From positions 1,727,998 through 1,791,997 of the forward strand of contig JACJYN010000003.1 in assembly GCA_020636095.1 (NCBI GenBank): 64,000 nucleotides of DNA, given 5' to 3'. The DNA comes from Lewinellaceae bacterium (GTDB lineage: Bacteria > Bacteroidota > Bacteroidia > Chitinophagales > Saprospiraceae). The notes beneath the pieces are model-generated. The model was not told the DNA's origin. It did no database searches and worked only from the letters and a program-made list of their open reading frames with translations. The translations under genes were made by a program, and so were the position numbers. This document shows positions 47,453 through 56,997 of this stretch, one piece after another (the first letter of the stretch is position 1; every line of letters starts with the position of its first letter).

Positions 47453-47517
47453 GAAACGAGGTGTCAAATCATTGGAACAGGAGGGAAAACCGTTGTGAAC
47501 CGGGCTCCGCATCTTTG
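47453..47517 (+). promoter_or_regulatory. Direct-repeat operator and -7 box, copy 7 (short ATP-grasp gene)
   Basis: Half-sites start at 47453 (GAAACGAGGTGTCAAA) and 47474 (GGAACAGGAGGGAAAA). The second starts 36 nt before CATCTTTG at 47510-47517. It belongs to the second sequence subfamily, with 55889 and 56865. Confidence 0.7.
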
Positions 47518-47547
47518 GGCCAATAACGAACTTAAAAACAATTGGCC

Positions 47548-47883
47548 ATGAAAATATTATTCATCAACAGCAAAGGCCACTGGGGCAACAGCTGGCTCAC
47601 CAGCCGGGAAGAATTGCAAATGGCCACAGGCGTGCTGCGTAAAGCCGGCATGGAAATGGTGAAGCAATGCTTAACCTGTTTCCCGGGTTATACGCCGATG
47701 CAGGTTTTTGAAGGGCTTGTCTACACAGTTGCCTGCCAGGCGCTTTTGCAATATGAGGCAGAAGCCCCCGATGTCATCCGGAAACGCAATCTTTTCACGA
47801 TGAATAGCGACATAGTCGTCAGATGCAGCATCGTCAACAGCGCCGTTTCAAAACAAAAAAAGATTTCTCATGTATTTGACTAA
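47548..47883 (+). pseudogene. Internally deleted ATP-grasp ligase (head plus tail)
   Basis: A 111-codon open frame. The first about 35 residues (MKILFINSKGHWGNSWLTS, GVLRKAGME) match the start of the ATP-grasp gene at 57646. It then jumps to that gene's C-terminal part (MVKQCLTCFPGYTPMQVFEG, RKRNLFTMNS). The junction near 47653 lies in a shared ATGG, and about 800 bp, with the whole ATP-binding site, is missing. The frame stays open across the junction, so a short protein could be made, but it cannot be an ATP-grasp enzyme. It has its own operator. Confidence 0.8.
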
Positions 47884-47914
47884 ATATTACCATACTTTAG
47901 TTCACCACGATTCT

Positions 47915-48441
47915 TTTTTTTAGAAAGTTAACCTATGACGATATAGTTAGCTGGATGGATTTTTATGAGAACAACCCAAACCTGAAATATTTGGGAATTG
48001 ACCTGAACAGGACGCGTTACGAAATGGCAAAAGCGTGGATTGATATCCAAATCGAACGCTATGAAAAAAATAATTTTGGTCAATTGGGGATCATCTTAAA
48101 AGAAACGGACGAGTTAGTAGGAACTATCGGCTTAATCATCAGCAAATATTGCAAAGAAGGAACAATAGAGATAGCGATTGCTATTAAACCTGCTTACTGG
48201 AAAGATGGCATCGGCAAAGAAGCTTCCGTAACTTTAATTAACGCCGTTGTTACTATTTAGCATAAGGCTATGGATGCCTCTGGTGCGAAATTTTGTTAGC
48301 AAACCTTCCCCTTTCAAGGGGAATGAGAACGCTTCACAAAAATGCCTACAAAATTTGGGGTTTGATCAAATGATGCTGAATAGAAAGAAGATTTTTGAAA
48401 AGCCGTGGTATTGCCGAAACCATAATCGGGCTCCGCCATAA
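47915..48441 (+). pseudogene. GNAT-family N-acetyltransferase (RimJ/RimL-like), frameshifted
   Basis: Reads KLTYDDIVSWMDFYENN, LGIDLNRTRYEMAKAWI, FGQLGIILKETDELVGTIGL and IEIAIAIKPAYWKDGIGKEA, the acetyl-CoA-binding core. It is broken near 48255 and resumes FVSKPSPFKGNENASQKCLQ, NLGFDQMMLNRKKIFEKPWY. The start is unclear because the 5' end is also out of frame. It has no counterpart in the 57-62 kb block, where a PLP decarboxylase and another gene stand at this place. Confidence 0.65.
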
Positions 48442-48483
48442 AAAAGATAACTATTACACTACTCATCAAAAAACCGGACAGAG

Positions 48484-48751
48484 CATGGGCTTTGATGAAA
48501 TCGGTGTACAGAAAGAAGATTTCAACCCGGCGGCACGATCATCGAGCCGACATCCGGCAATACCGGCATCGGCCCGGAGAGAAGCCTGGATGGTTGGGTC
48601 TTCTGCCGGAGCGGTGATCGCCGGGGCGTTGAAAACCGCTGAAAGGCTGGGCGAAAGCGCAGTAGTCGTGCTGCTGTTGCCCGATTCTGGTAAAAATTAC
48701 CTGAGTACGGTTTTTAACGACGAGTGGATGGAAGCCAATGAGCTGGCATAA
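48484..48751 (+). pseudogene. Internally deleted cysteine-synthase-like gene (head fragment plus tail)
   Basis: From about 48526 the DNA follows the gene at 61236 through PGGTI(V/I)EPTSGNTGIG. At a shared GGCC (about 48568) it jumps to that gene's end, REAWMVGSSAGAVIAGALK, VVVLLLPDSGKNYLSTVF, NDEWMEANELA. About 540 bp is missing, with the catalytic-lysine region upstream absent too. The flanking DNA after the stop also matches that after 62259, so this is the end of the duplicated block. Confidence 0.8.
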
Positions 48752-48838
48752 CTATCATAGACACATTTGCTAAGGGGCAGGCCTCCCATACCAAGGGGGA
48801 ATCAATGCACCTGCCTGCCCATTTTTTCCATTATAGCC

Positions 48839-50394
48839 CTACGCCCCTACCACATGGATCGTGTGCTCCCCCTTCTCTTCCGTTTTCCAGTAAATCTTCT
48901 CCTTCCACGCAGCGCCTTTTCTTCGGTCGAACACCACCAGCCATCCTGTATTTTCACCTACCGTATCCATATACCCAGCTAGTTGTTCCAAACCCTCGGG
49001 GATTGTTTTTTTGCCATAGTGTAGTTTGATTTCTATAGGATACTTATTTTTGCCATAATGCACACACAAGTCCATCCTCCCCTTATTGGCGGCATATTCC
49101 CGCGACACCCCGCCTCCGGAATTGACCACCCGCTGTAGAAAGGCAAAGCGCAAGGATCAGGTGAGATCAGCTTCCTGATACTGATATTTCCTGCCGATCT
49201 CGCTGTTTTCCCGCCAGAATTGTTGGAAAGCTTTAAATATAAGGTTCATGTCCAGGCTGCCGTCGGTTTTCACCCATCGGTTTTCGATCTGCGATTCCAT
49301 GTGGTCTTCTGCAGGTCGTAGCTCAGCGTTCTGATAATGACTTCCGCATACATTTTATTGGCGGGTTTCAGCACGTTGTCCTCATTTTTAAAAAGCCCCA
49401 GGTCCAGACAGTATTGGGTGTCGTCGTCGGTAAAACTAATGGCGTATTTTTCTCCCGTAATCACCGGCTCCATCACTTTGCGCACCCGTTCCTCCTTTAG
49501 GCGTTCCAGCAGGCTGTCGATGTGCGTGTCCCGCCGCAACAGGATGTTTTTGACGGCCTGGTCGACGTGGGCGGCGGTGATTTTTTTTGTAAAATCGTTT
49601 TCCAGAATTTCCATAATGATCTCCCGGGCAATGGCGTTAACCAGCCAGGGCTGCCCGTCGGTGTAGTCATGGACGCTTTCTACCGCTGCCTTTTCGAAAA
49701 CCTGGCCGGTAGCTTTGGTATGTTGGTTGTAGAGGCCTTGGATGTCTCCAATAGAAAAATTGCGCAAGGTCAAGGCCTTGGTAATGATGTTGAACGGGCT
49801 GGGTGAACCCAGTGTTTCCCGGCCATCCCGGACCTTTGACTTATAGTCCCGAATATTTCTCATGCCCACCAGAGCGATGCTATGTGGGAAAGGGATACGG
49901 CTGCGGGTAATGTACCCGTTTCGGAGCTGGCGGAGGAAGGAGATCAGCGTGCCGTCTTGGAGGGCGTCGATTTCGTCGAAAAAGAAGATTAGCGGCTTAT
50001 CAAGCGTTGTACAAAATTCTTTTAAGGCGTCGCCAACCATCGTCGAAATATCTTTTTGGCCGCTTCCTTTCAAAAAATTTTCTTTGCCCGGGATGTTTGA
50101 AAACCGGATTGCAGACCTGATAATATTCAATATCTGAGGGATGCCTTCCTTTGCTTCGGTAAAAACCTGTGCCTGCTCCAGGCTGCAATACAAGGCGTAG
50201 CACTTGCCCTCTCGTTCCAAATGATCCACCAATTCCTGCAGCAGCGTCGTCTTCCCGGATTGCCGGGCGGCATGAAGGACAAAGTATTGCTTTTGTTCGA
50301 TCAGGGGCAATATATCCTTATTTCGCTCCAGGAGAGGCACCATGTAATGGTCGGCGGCGTTGCAAGGCCCGGCTATGTTGAAATATTTTTGCAT
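48839..50394 (-). pseudogene. AAA-ATPase with PD-(D/E)XK nuclease C-terminus, frameshifted near its end
   Basis: Starts MQKYFNIAGPCNAADHYMVP; I prefer this ATG at 50394 to the GTG at 50466 because it is the usual start of the family. Walker A is AARQSGKTTLLQELV, Walker B IFFFDEIDAL, then a winged-helix part (DYTDGQPWLVNAIAREI). Frame is lost near 49280 and regained by 49153, where a nuclease domain follows (GRMDLCVHYGKNKYPIEIKL, GWLVVFDRRKGAAWKEKIYW). Repairing two lesions gives about 515 residues. A minus-strand -7 box (TACATTTG, about 50421-50428) precedes it. Role unknown; multi-copy ATPase-nuclease genes of this type are widespread in Bacteroidota. Confidence 0.82.
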
Positions 50395-50459
50395 CTCTTT
50401 TCGGTTGGGGTTTTTCCCAAATGTAGGAAAAATATACTGTTCACCGATCACCTTTTCAT

Positions 50460-50524
50460 GTAACACCAGATAAAATATTGGTTACAGCGGTGCAAATCAT
50501 TTATCACCTTCTCCCCTACATTTG
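50460..50524 (+). promoter_or_regulatory. Direct-repeat operator and -7 box, copy 8 (OmpA gene)
   Basis: Half-sites start at 50460 (GTAACACCAGATAAAA) and 50481 (GTTACAGCGGTGCAAA). The second starts 36 nt before TACATTTG at 50517-50524. It lies back to back with the promoter of the minus-strand ATPase gene, so a bound regulator could affect both. Confidence 0.78.
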
Positions 50525-50545
50525 TTATCGTTAAAACGAAGGATT

Positions 50546-51210
50546 ATGCCCATTAAACTAACCCTCTCCATCGCCCTTTTCCTCATCTGGGGCTTCGTCT
50601 CCTGGCGGTGGTACGGGTGCGGCATCAAACAGGCCTGCCCCGAGCCGCCTCCGCCTCTGGAAGATGTACGGCCCCTGGTGTTCGAATGGGGGAACGCCGG
50701 GCAAAAGAAGTGAAAAAGCTGTTCGCTGAAACCCTGCCGGAAGAGCGGCTGGCCACCTCCTCCCGCCAGGCTGATGAGCCAGAGGATGCTCAGGAAGAAC
50801 CCTTCGAAGCGGTAGCCTTTGCCTTCATTGAGCCGACAGCCCTGGGCGATATGGCCATCACCGAACTGGAGGGCCGTATCCTCATCCAGTTCCCATTTCG
50901 GGAAGCGTCAAAAGATATCGAGCCGGAAGTAGCCGCCTATTTTGAAAAGCTGGCCCGGCGGCTCAACCAAACCGGTGAAACCATCCGCATAACCGGCCAT
51001 ACCGATTCCATCGGCAGTGCGGCGGCCAACCTGAAACTGGGCCTGGCCCGCGCACAGTACATCGGGGAGATCCTGCTTTCAAAAGGGCTTACCCCTTCCA
51101 AGGCCACCGTAGTGTCGAATGGAGAGGAAGAACCGGTAGCCGGGAATAGTACGGAGGACGGGCGGAAGCGAAACCGGCGGGTGGAAATTCAAGTAGTAAA
51201 AACGGAATAA
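50546..51210 (+). pseudogene. OmpA-domain envelope protein (one frame break, short periplasmic deletion)
   Basis: Starts MPIKLTLSIALFLIWGFVSW (membrane anchor) then CGIKQACPEPPPP and LEDVRPLVFEWG. At about 50692 it jumps, out of frame, to RRAKEVKKLFAETLPEERL. The copy at 43491 has about 40 more residues here, so this is a small internal deletion. The OmpA domain is complete: GDMAITELEGRILIQFPFRE, ITGHTDSIGS, KLGLARAQYIGEILLSKGL, RKRNRRVEIQ, with the diaminopimelate-binding aspartate and arginine present. A short leader peptide plus re-initiation could still give the second part, but without an anchor. Confidence 0.8.
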
Positions 51211-51231
51211 TTTATTACCCAATCGCTCTAA

Positions 51232-51285
51232 TCCGGAGAACCTTCTCCCCCCTTGGGGAAGATGCCGAAGGCAGAGGGGGCTGAA
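51232..51285. repeat. Hairpin repeat (CTCCCC/GGGGAAG type), copy 2
   Basis: CTTCTCCCCCCTTGGGGAAG hairpin followed by ATGCCGAAGGCAGAGGGGGC, a diverged copy of 42724-42776, again directly in front of a gene of the envelope family. Confidence 0.55.
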
Positions 51286-51295
51286 ACGTACAACC

Positions 51296-51805
51296 ATGTT
51301 CCAAAACACCTTCCAAAGCCCCGACGGGGCCACTCACACCCTCGAGATTCTCATCATGTGGCTCGTGGCCGGCCTGCTGGGCCTGCTGACCGGCTACGTC
51401 ATCTGGCGCCTGCACCCACGGGAGTACCTCAGCTTGAAAGAACAGATCCGGGATCTCGCCGCCCGGCTCCGCGAACTCGAAGGTGAAAAGGGCCGCCTGC
51501 AGATGGGCAACGAAAAGCTGGCTGCTGAGCTCGCCGAGTGGAAAGCCAAACACCAGGCCCTGCTCGGGCAGTTGGATGAAAGGGAAGCCCTGCTCAAGCA
51601 AAAGCAGGAAGCCCTCGACGCCATCACCAACGCCGCCGACGACCTGACGGCTATCGACGGCAGGTTCCCGAGATACCCCTTTGCAGCCGGAAGGGTTAAA
51701 TTCAAACAGCTTCTTAAGCTGTATATCCAGAGCCGGGGGTTTTCTATTTGGGCAATAAAACTTATTTTTGCCTATATATTAAACCGGAACAGTACGTGCC
51801 GTTGA
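51296..51805 (+). CDS. Membrane-anchored coiled-coil protein, helix-hairpin-helix tail lost
   Basis: Starts MFQNTFQSPDGATHTLEILI, membrane segment LLGLLTGYVIWRL (about 25-42), then a long coiled coil (LRELEGEKGRLQMGNEKLAA, LLKQKQEALDAITNAADD). At DLTAIDG the helix-hairpin-helix domain should begin, as in 44520-45156, but the DNA jumps near 51661 to unrelated sequence, so the last about 48 codons up to 51805 are probably not native. They also run over the promoter of the next gene. A further case of a gene losing an internal or 3' part. Confidence 0.65.
   Translation: MFQNTFQSPDGATHTLEILIMWLVAGLLGLLTGYVIWRLHPREYLSLKEQIRDLAARLRELEGEKGRLQMGNEKLAAELAEWKAKHQALLGQLDEREALLKQKQEALDAITNAADDLTAIDGRFPRYPFAAGRVKFKQLLKLYIQSRGFSIWAIKLIFAYILNRNSTCR
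51763..51770 (+). promoter_or_regulatory. -7 box of the second hybrid two-component gene
   Basis: TATTTTTG fits the Bacteroidota -7 consensus TAnnTTTG and lies 25 nt before the GTG start at 51796. There is no direct-repeat operator here, so the regulator gene itself is outside the repeat-marked set. Confidence 0.45.
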
Positions 51806-54800
51806 AATTCTCCCTGCTCGCTAAATCTTTAATCGCCTTAAATCTTCTGTGGCAACCTCTGGTTGCCCAGCCCTACCTCTTTGACGTTCGGGAAATAAAC
51901 GTAGAAGACGGCCTGCCGCATCGCCGGGCCTTTGCCGTCACTCAGGACCAGGACGGCTTCATCTGGGTCAATACGCCGGGCGCCATCAGCCGTTACGACG
52001 GCTATCGCTTCAAAACCTACAATGCTTCTTTCTTAAAAATTTCAGAAAACAACAGCGTCTTTTTGGCGCCCGACAAAGACAATAATTTATGGTATTGCGA
52101 AATAACAGGAATTGAAAACCCCAATCAGAGCGGCATCATCAATACCCGGCAGGATACTGTCTATGATTTTGAAACGTTTACCCATGGGTTGTTTTCCTCC
52201 GAAGACGTTATTCACATCAGCCAGTCTAAAATCAATAGATCAGACCTGTTCATTTCCACCCGCCAGGGAATCGTCTATAAATACAACCAGGATTTTGAGG
52301 AAGTGTATCGCGTGCCCGGCGAGATCCGGAACTTTGTAATTTGCGAAGCCTTGCCGGACAGCAGTTACTGATCTTGCATGCCAGGACGATACTAGGGGGT
52401 TAAAACACCAACTATTGGATAGTTTTGACATAGAACCGCGCCAGGTTATTTCAATTCACAGCTTACCATCCGGACATCATTGTCGAAACGCGTTATCAGG
52501 AATATCTTTCGAATTATTGGGTGTTGCAAAACCGGCAGTTGACCCCTTTTACCTGAAAAATCATCCGCCGGAAGAAATTGCCGCCTTATTTCAAATTCAT
52601 AAAGACTACACTTGCTTTGCCACTCCCGGGGCTATCGTCATTCAGGATCAGGTACTGGAAACCAGTTGTTGAACTACCCGGTATCCATCGCCTCGGGGAG
52701 GGATAAAAACCAAAGGTATTATAATGGGGCTTTTGTGGATCGCCAAAACATACTCTGGATAACCAGCGACGACAACACTTTACTAGGGTCAGCCGGAAAC
52801 AAAAAACCCCTTCAAAACCTCAGTACCGGGAACAGCATCCGGAGTATTTTCCGGGACGAGCATGGGCTTTGGATCGGCGGATACCGTCAAAATGCTTATG
52901 AAAACCTGACTGCTGAAGAGGCACAAATTACAATTCCGCTCTATCCGGCGATCACCTCCTTCGTCAGGGGTAAGCAGGGCCCATTTGTACTGGAACGGAT
53001 GGGTTTATAATGATGGAATATATTCCTGCTCAGAATAGATGGGTGGAACATGATTTTAGTTCCCAGGAGACAAGATTGTTTAAGCTGTTCCAAAATCCAG
53101 TCACCGGCAAGCTTTGGGCAGGGACTCCGGATGGGCTGATCTACCTGGACGATAAAAAGAAGGAATTGGTTCCTGTTCAACTTCCTGTTTCTTCCAGGGC
53201 TACCTTTGTCCGCCACTTTTATCAAAATGAACAGGGAATATGGATCGCTTCCAGTAAAGGGCTTTTCCTGATGGATAGCCGGACGGAAAAGATACTGGAT
53301 TATTATTCCATACTGACGGCTTGCCGGACGACAACATCAACCACCTTTACGAAGATGCCGAGGGCATTTTCTGGCTGGCGTCCAAAGGCGGCGGGGTTGA
53401 TCCGCTGGGACAGGAAAAACAATGCCTTCCGGCAGTTCACCCGCGAAAACGGCTTATCCGACAATACGATCTATGCGGTTTATGAGGACGATTATGAAAA
53501 CCTCTGGCTGCCCAGCAATTATGGGCTTATGCGTTTCGATAAAAACTCCTACAATACCCGGGTCTATTTACCTGAAAACGGGATTGCGCACGAGGAATTC
53601 AACACTTTTGCCCATTTCCAGGCAGAAGACGGTACGTTGTATTTTGGCGGGTTGAACGGCATAACGCAATTTCACCCTAAAGATATCATCGGAGAAGAGA
53701 CGGAGAATATTCCACTCTACCTCTCTAAAGTACGCGTATTAACAGAAAATGCAGAAGATTTTGTAGATAAAACCGAAGGCTTCCGGGCAGCAAAAATATC
53801 CGTTTAGATCCCGGCGACCGGATTCTTGAACTGGAAGTCAGCCTGTTGGATTATGAAAGTTCAGCCGACAACCAATATGCCTTTCAAATTGAAGGCTACC
53901 AGGATCAATGGGTATATACCGGCGAAAATAAAATTTCCATCATCAATCCGCCCTACTACCGGTATGCGATCAAAATAAAAGGCAGGCGCGCGTCGGGGGC
54001 ATGGTCCAACGACATCCTAAATATCCCGGTATATGCAAGAAAACCCTTTTACCTGCAATGGTACCGTTTATTGCCTTTCTATCCGCCTTTATCATCGCAA
54101 TGATTTTCGCCATAGTAAGATGGCGAGTGTTCAAACTCAAGAAAGACCGGGCGCGCCTGGAAGCCGAAGTCCGCAACCGTACCCGGACCATCGCTGCTCA
54201 GGTAAAGAACTGAAAGCCTTGGACAAAGTAAAAAACCGATTCTTCTCCAACATCACCCACGAGTTCCGCACCCCGCTGACCCTCATCATCATCACCTGCT
54301 GGAGCATAGTATCGCTGAACAACCGCCGCCTACCATCTTCCGCCGCCGCCTGAACGGCGTCCTGAAAAATGCCCGCCACCTCCTGGTACTGATCAACCAG
54401 ATGCTCGACCTGTCCAAGATCGAAAGCGGGCGGTTGGAAATAGAGGTGTCGCGCGGAGACCTTGTTGCCTACACCAGGGAATTGACAAACCGGTTTCAGC
54501 CCCTGGTACGGAAAAAAAGAACTGAGCCTGGCTTTCACCACCCACCAGGATAAATGGGAAACGCAGTTCGACAAAGACAAGTGGGACAAGATCGTGTACA
54601 ACCTGCTTTTCAACGCAATAAAATTCACGCCGCCGGGCAATGCCGTCCAGGTGAGCCTGGCGAGTGCGCGGCAAAACGGAGTGGAATTCATCCGGCTGGA
54701 TGTGAAAGACACGGGCATCGGTATTGAACAGGAGCAGCTTGAACAAATCTTCGACCGGTTTTACCAGGGGACAACTCCTCGACCCGCGCCCAGGGCGGTA

Positions 54801-55783
54801 CCGGCATCACTTGTCCCTGGTCAAAGAACTGGTGGAACTGCAGGGCGGCGAGATCCGGGTATCGAGCGAGGTGGGCAAGGGCACCACCTTTGAGGTTTAT
54901 CTGCCCGTTTTGGAAGGGGAGCAGGTACAGCCTTTGGATGCTGAACCTGCGCCGGAGCCAATTGCTCTTCCGGTAGCTGAAGAAGAAATACCCGTCCCTC
55001 CTGCTCCGGTCTCCAGTTTCAGTGAGCAGCCAAAGTTGGAATTGCTCCTAATCGAAGACAATGCCGAAATGCGGGAATACATTCGCTATTGCATTGACAC
55101 ATCCCGGTACAACATTACGGAAGCCGCCGATGGCGAAGAGGGAATCGAAAAAGCCCTGGTACTGACCCCGACCTGATCATCTCGGATGTGATGATGCCGA
55201 AAAAGAATGGCTTTGAAGTAGTAAAAAGCCATCCGTACCATATCGGCACCTCCCACATACCCTTGATACTATTGACAGCCAGAGCCTCTCTGGAAAGCCG
55301 CCTGGAGGGCTTGCGGCGGGGCGCCGACGCCTACCTCACCAAGCCGTTCAGCCCGCAGGAGCTGGCCCTGCGCATCGAGAAGCTCATCGAGGTCCGCCGG
55401 TTGTTACAACAGCGGTATCAGAACGGCCTTCCGTACCGCCGGGGATGAAACCTACCAACAAGAAGACGAATTTATTTCCAGCCTCCGTAACCATATTGTG
55501 GAACGCCTCGACGAGCCCAACCTCGATGGCGATCATATCGGTAAGGCACTTCGGGTTGAGCCGCTCCAGCCTGCACCGCAAGCTGAAAGCCCTCACCGAT
55601 CAATCCATCAGCGAATTGGTGCGCACCATCCGCCTGAGCACGGCGCTGGAGTTGATACGGGAAGGGAAACTCAATATTTCCGAGATTGCCTACCAAACGG
55701 GCTTTTCCTCCATCAGCGCTTTTTCGCGCGCTTTCAAAAGAGCTTATGGGAAAGCGCCTTCTGAAATGCGGGATTCCGGCTAA
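51796..55783 (+). pseudogene. Hybrid two-component system regulator B, full length, frameshifted
   Basis: From the GTG at 51796: signal peptide (PLKFSLLAKSLIALNLLWQP), propeller repeats (DGLPHRRAFAVTQDQDGFIW, ENGLSDNTIYAVYEDDYENL), Y_Y_Y domain (about 53800-54040), a membrane segment, HisKA with FFSNITHEFRTPLTL (about 54240), HATPase (VKDTGIGIEQEQL, GGTG), receiver (LLIEDNAEMREYIR, ISDVMMPKK) and AraC helix-turn-helix ending APSEMRDSG. It spans the inner membrane: the propeller senses a periplasmic ligand and the AraC part binds DNA. At least fifteen frame breaks, mostly homopolymer changes or GTAC-containing sites. It is the leading candidate for the factor that binds the direct repeats (inference), though the small AraC protein at 8593 is an alternative. 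Confidence 0.88.
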
Positions 55784-55818
55784 ATGACATTCAGCACAAA
55801 ATGTCAAACATTTGACAC

Positions 55819-56001
55819 GTGAGTACCAAATGCCTCCGCCCGGTTTTACAGTCCCGGCATCCTGAAAATTTCCGAAAAGAACAAGGTTGAAACGAAATGT
55901 CAAATCATTGGAACCGGAGGAAAACCTCTTTGCACCGGGCTCCGCACCTTTGCACCGTTGCTGTACCTGATATTCAAAATCAGGATGTTGTAACCTAAAT
56001 T
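55819..56001 (+). repeat. 170-bp promoter-region direct repeat, copy 1
   Basis: It aligns with 56796-56980 over its length: GTGAGTA, ATGCCTCCGCCCGGTTTTAC, CGGCATCCTGAAAATTTCCG, the operator, then ATATTCAAAATCAGGATGTT. A part is also present before 47453. Differences between copies include AGTACCAAATG against AGTAAAATG. The region includes promoter and untranslated leader, so the repeat-peptide and HPr-like genes share both. Confidence 0.8.
55889..55952 (+). promoter_or_regulatory. Direct-repeat operator and -7 box, copy 9 (tandem-repeat peptide gene)
   Basis: Half-sites start at 55889 (GAAACGAAATGTCAAA) and 55910 (GGAACCGGAGGAAAAC). The second starts 35 nt before CACCTTTG at 55945-55952. A separate inverted repeat, TGTCAAA-CA-TTTGACA, lies upstream at 55802-55817. 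Confidence 0.7.
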
Positions 56002-56026
56002 GTCCAAATTGTAAAATTTTTGAAAA

Positions 56027-56560
56027 ATGAAAAAATTAGCACTTTTATTAGGAATCTATGTGTTTATCGGAGGTATACTAAAGCAGATGCACAATGCCGG
56101 GTGTATGAAAAGGTCAGTGGGATAAACTATAGCGGAAACCCGGACGGGGTAAGCATATAGCCACCATATCCAATGGTAAGGGTGTATGAAAAGGTCAGTG
56201 GGATAAACTATAGCGGAAACCCGGACGGGGGGCAAGCATTTACCACCATATCCAATGGTAAGGTGTATGAAAAGGTCAGTGGGATAAACTATAGCGGAAA
56301 TCCGGACGGGGGCAAGCATATAGCTACCATATCCAATGGTACCGGTGTATGAAAAGGTCAGTGGGATAAACTATAGTGGAAACCCGGACGGGGGTAAGCA
56401 TATAGCCACCATAAGCAATGACAGAGGGTATGAAAAGGTCAGTGGGATAAACTATAGCGGAAACCCGGACGGGGGTAAGCATGTGATCACCACCTCGGGA
56501 TGCGATGCCACGCAAACAGCGGCGGGAGTAGCAGCCTATCTTTTGATCATTAGGGAATAA
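56027..56560 (+). CDS. Tandem-repeat peptide gene (five 27-residue repeats)
   Basis: Starts MKKLALLLGIYVFIGGIL, a short hydrophobic leader, then five near-identical repeats of about 81 bp (27 residues) with YEKVSGINYSGNPDGGKH and (I/F)(A/T)TISN in each, and a different tail (TTSGCDATQTAAGVAAYLLI) ending in RE. Repeat starts: about 56101, 56182, 56263, 56345 and 56426. The last two repeats and tail are in the frame of the start codon; the first three are one frame off because of length changes in G runs and a GGTACC between repeats 3 and 4. Repaired, the protein has about 175 residues. I recognise no family. Leader, multiple identical cores and a downstream ATP-grasp gene resemble multi-core ribosomal peptide precursors; a repeat surface protein is the alternative. 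Confidence 0.6.
56101..56508 (+). repeat. Tandem array of five ~81-bp units
   Basis: Unit lengths read directly are 81, 81, 82 and 81 bp. Substitutions between units are few; most differences are in the GGGG run and at the unit joint. Contiguous units without spacers exclude a CRISPR array. Confidence 0.92.
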
Positions 56561-56795
56561 GTTGGCGCCCGAGCTGGGCTGTCGGGGCGCAATGTATTTC
56601 ACTCCATTCCCCGCCTGCCTGGCTCGTTTCGGTACCAGTACTGTATAAGTACCTTTGGGCGCCACCTCCCCTGGCTGCCGAAGCATTGCGAAGGCATGCC
56701 GCCTAGCCTGTTTACACCTTCATTCTCCGTATAGGTAAGGGAGCGCCCGGTTACAACCGGCACTGGTTCCGTTTTTCAGGTAAAAACGGGGCAAA
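56561..56795. other. Intergenic region after the repeat-peptide gene
   Basis: A hairpin GCGCCC/GGGCGC at 56565-56590 just after the stop may end transcription, though it lacks a U-tract. The remaining bases up to the second copy of the 170-bp repeat hold no gene I can support. Confidence 0.45.
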
Positions 56796-56980
56796 CCGTG
56801 AGTAAAATGCCTCCGCCCGGTTTTACATACCGGCATCCTGAAAATTTCCGAAAAGAACAAGGTTGAAACGAGATGTCAAATCATTGGCACAGGAGGTAAA
56901 AACGCTGTGAACCGGGCTCCGCACCTTTGCAGCGTTAGTACGATATTCAAAATCAGGATGTTATAACCAAAATTATTCAC
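56796..56980 (+). repeat. 170-bp promoter-region direct repeat, copy 2
   Basis: Second copy of the element at 55819-56001, in the same orientation, in front of the HPr-like gene. The two copies bracket the repeat-peptide gene, so recombination between them would delete or amplify it. Confidence 0.8.
56865..56929 (+). promoter_or_regulatory. Direct-repeat operator and -7 box, copy 10 (HPr-like gene and onward)
   Basis: Half-sites start at 56865 (GAAACGAGATGTCAAA) and 56886 (GGCACAGGAGGTAAAA). The second starts 36 nt before CACCTTTG at 56922-56929. It probably drives the run from the HPr-like gene to the cysteine-synthase-like gene. Confidence 0.7.
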
Positions 56981-56997
56981 TTTTAAAATCAATAATT

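Noticed and set aside
45513..50394. ATPase-nuclease genes as a defence system or transposase
   Set aside because: The motifs fit the multi-copy AAA-ATPase plus PD-(D/E)XK families of Bacteroidota. I saw no partner genes, terminal repeats or target duplications to support mobility or defence.
56101..56508. Possible CRISPR array
   Set aside because: Units are about 81 bp and contiguous with no variable spacers, and they encode a repeated peptide; no cas genes are nearby.
56056..56686. Long minus-strand frames with repeated VSAIVYPTDLFIH
   Set aside because: They are the complement of the tandem repeat. The plus strand has promoter, operator, start codon and a hydrophobic leader, so the minus frames are shadows.
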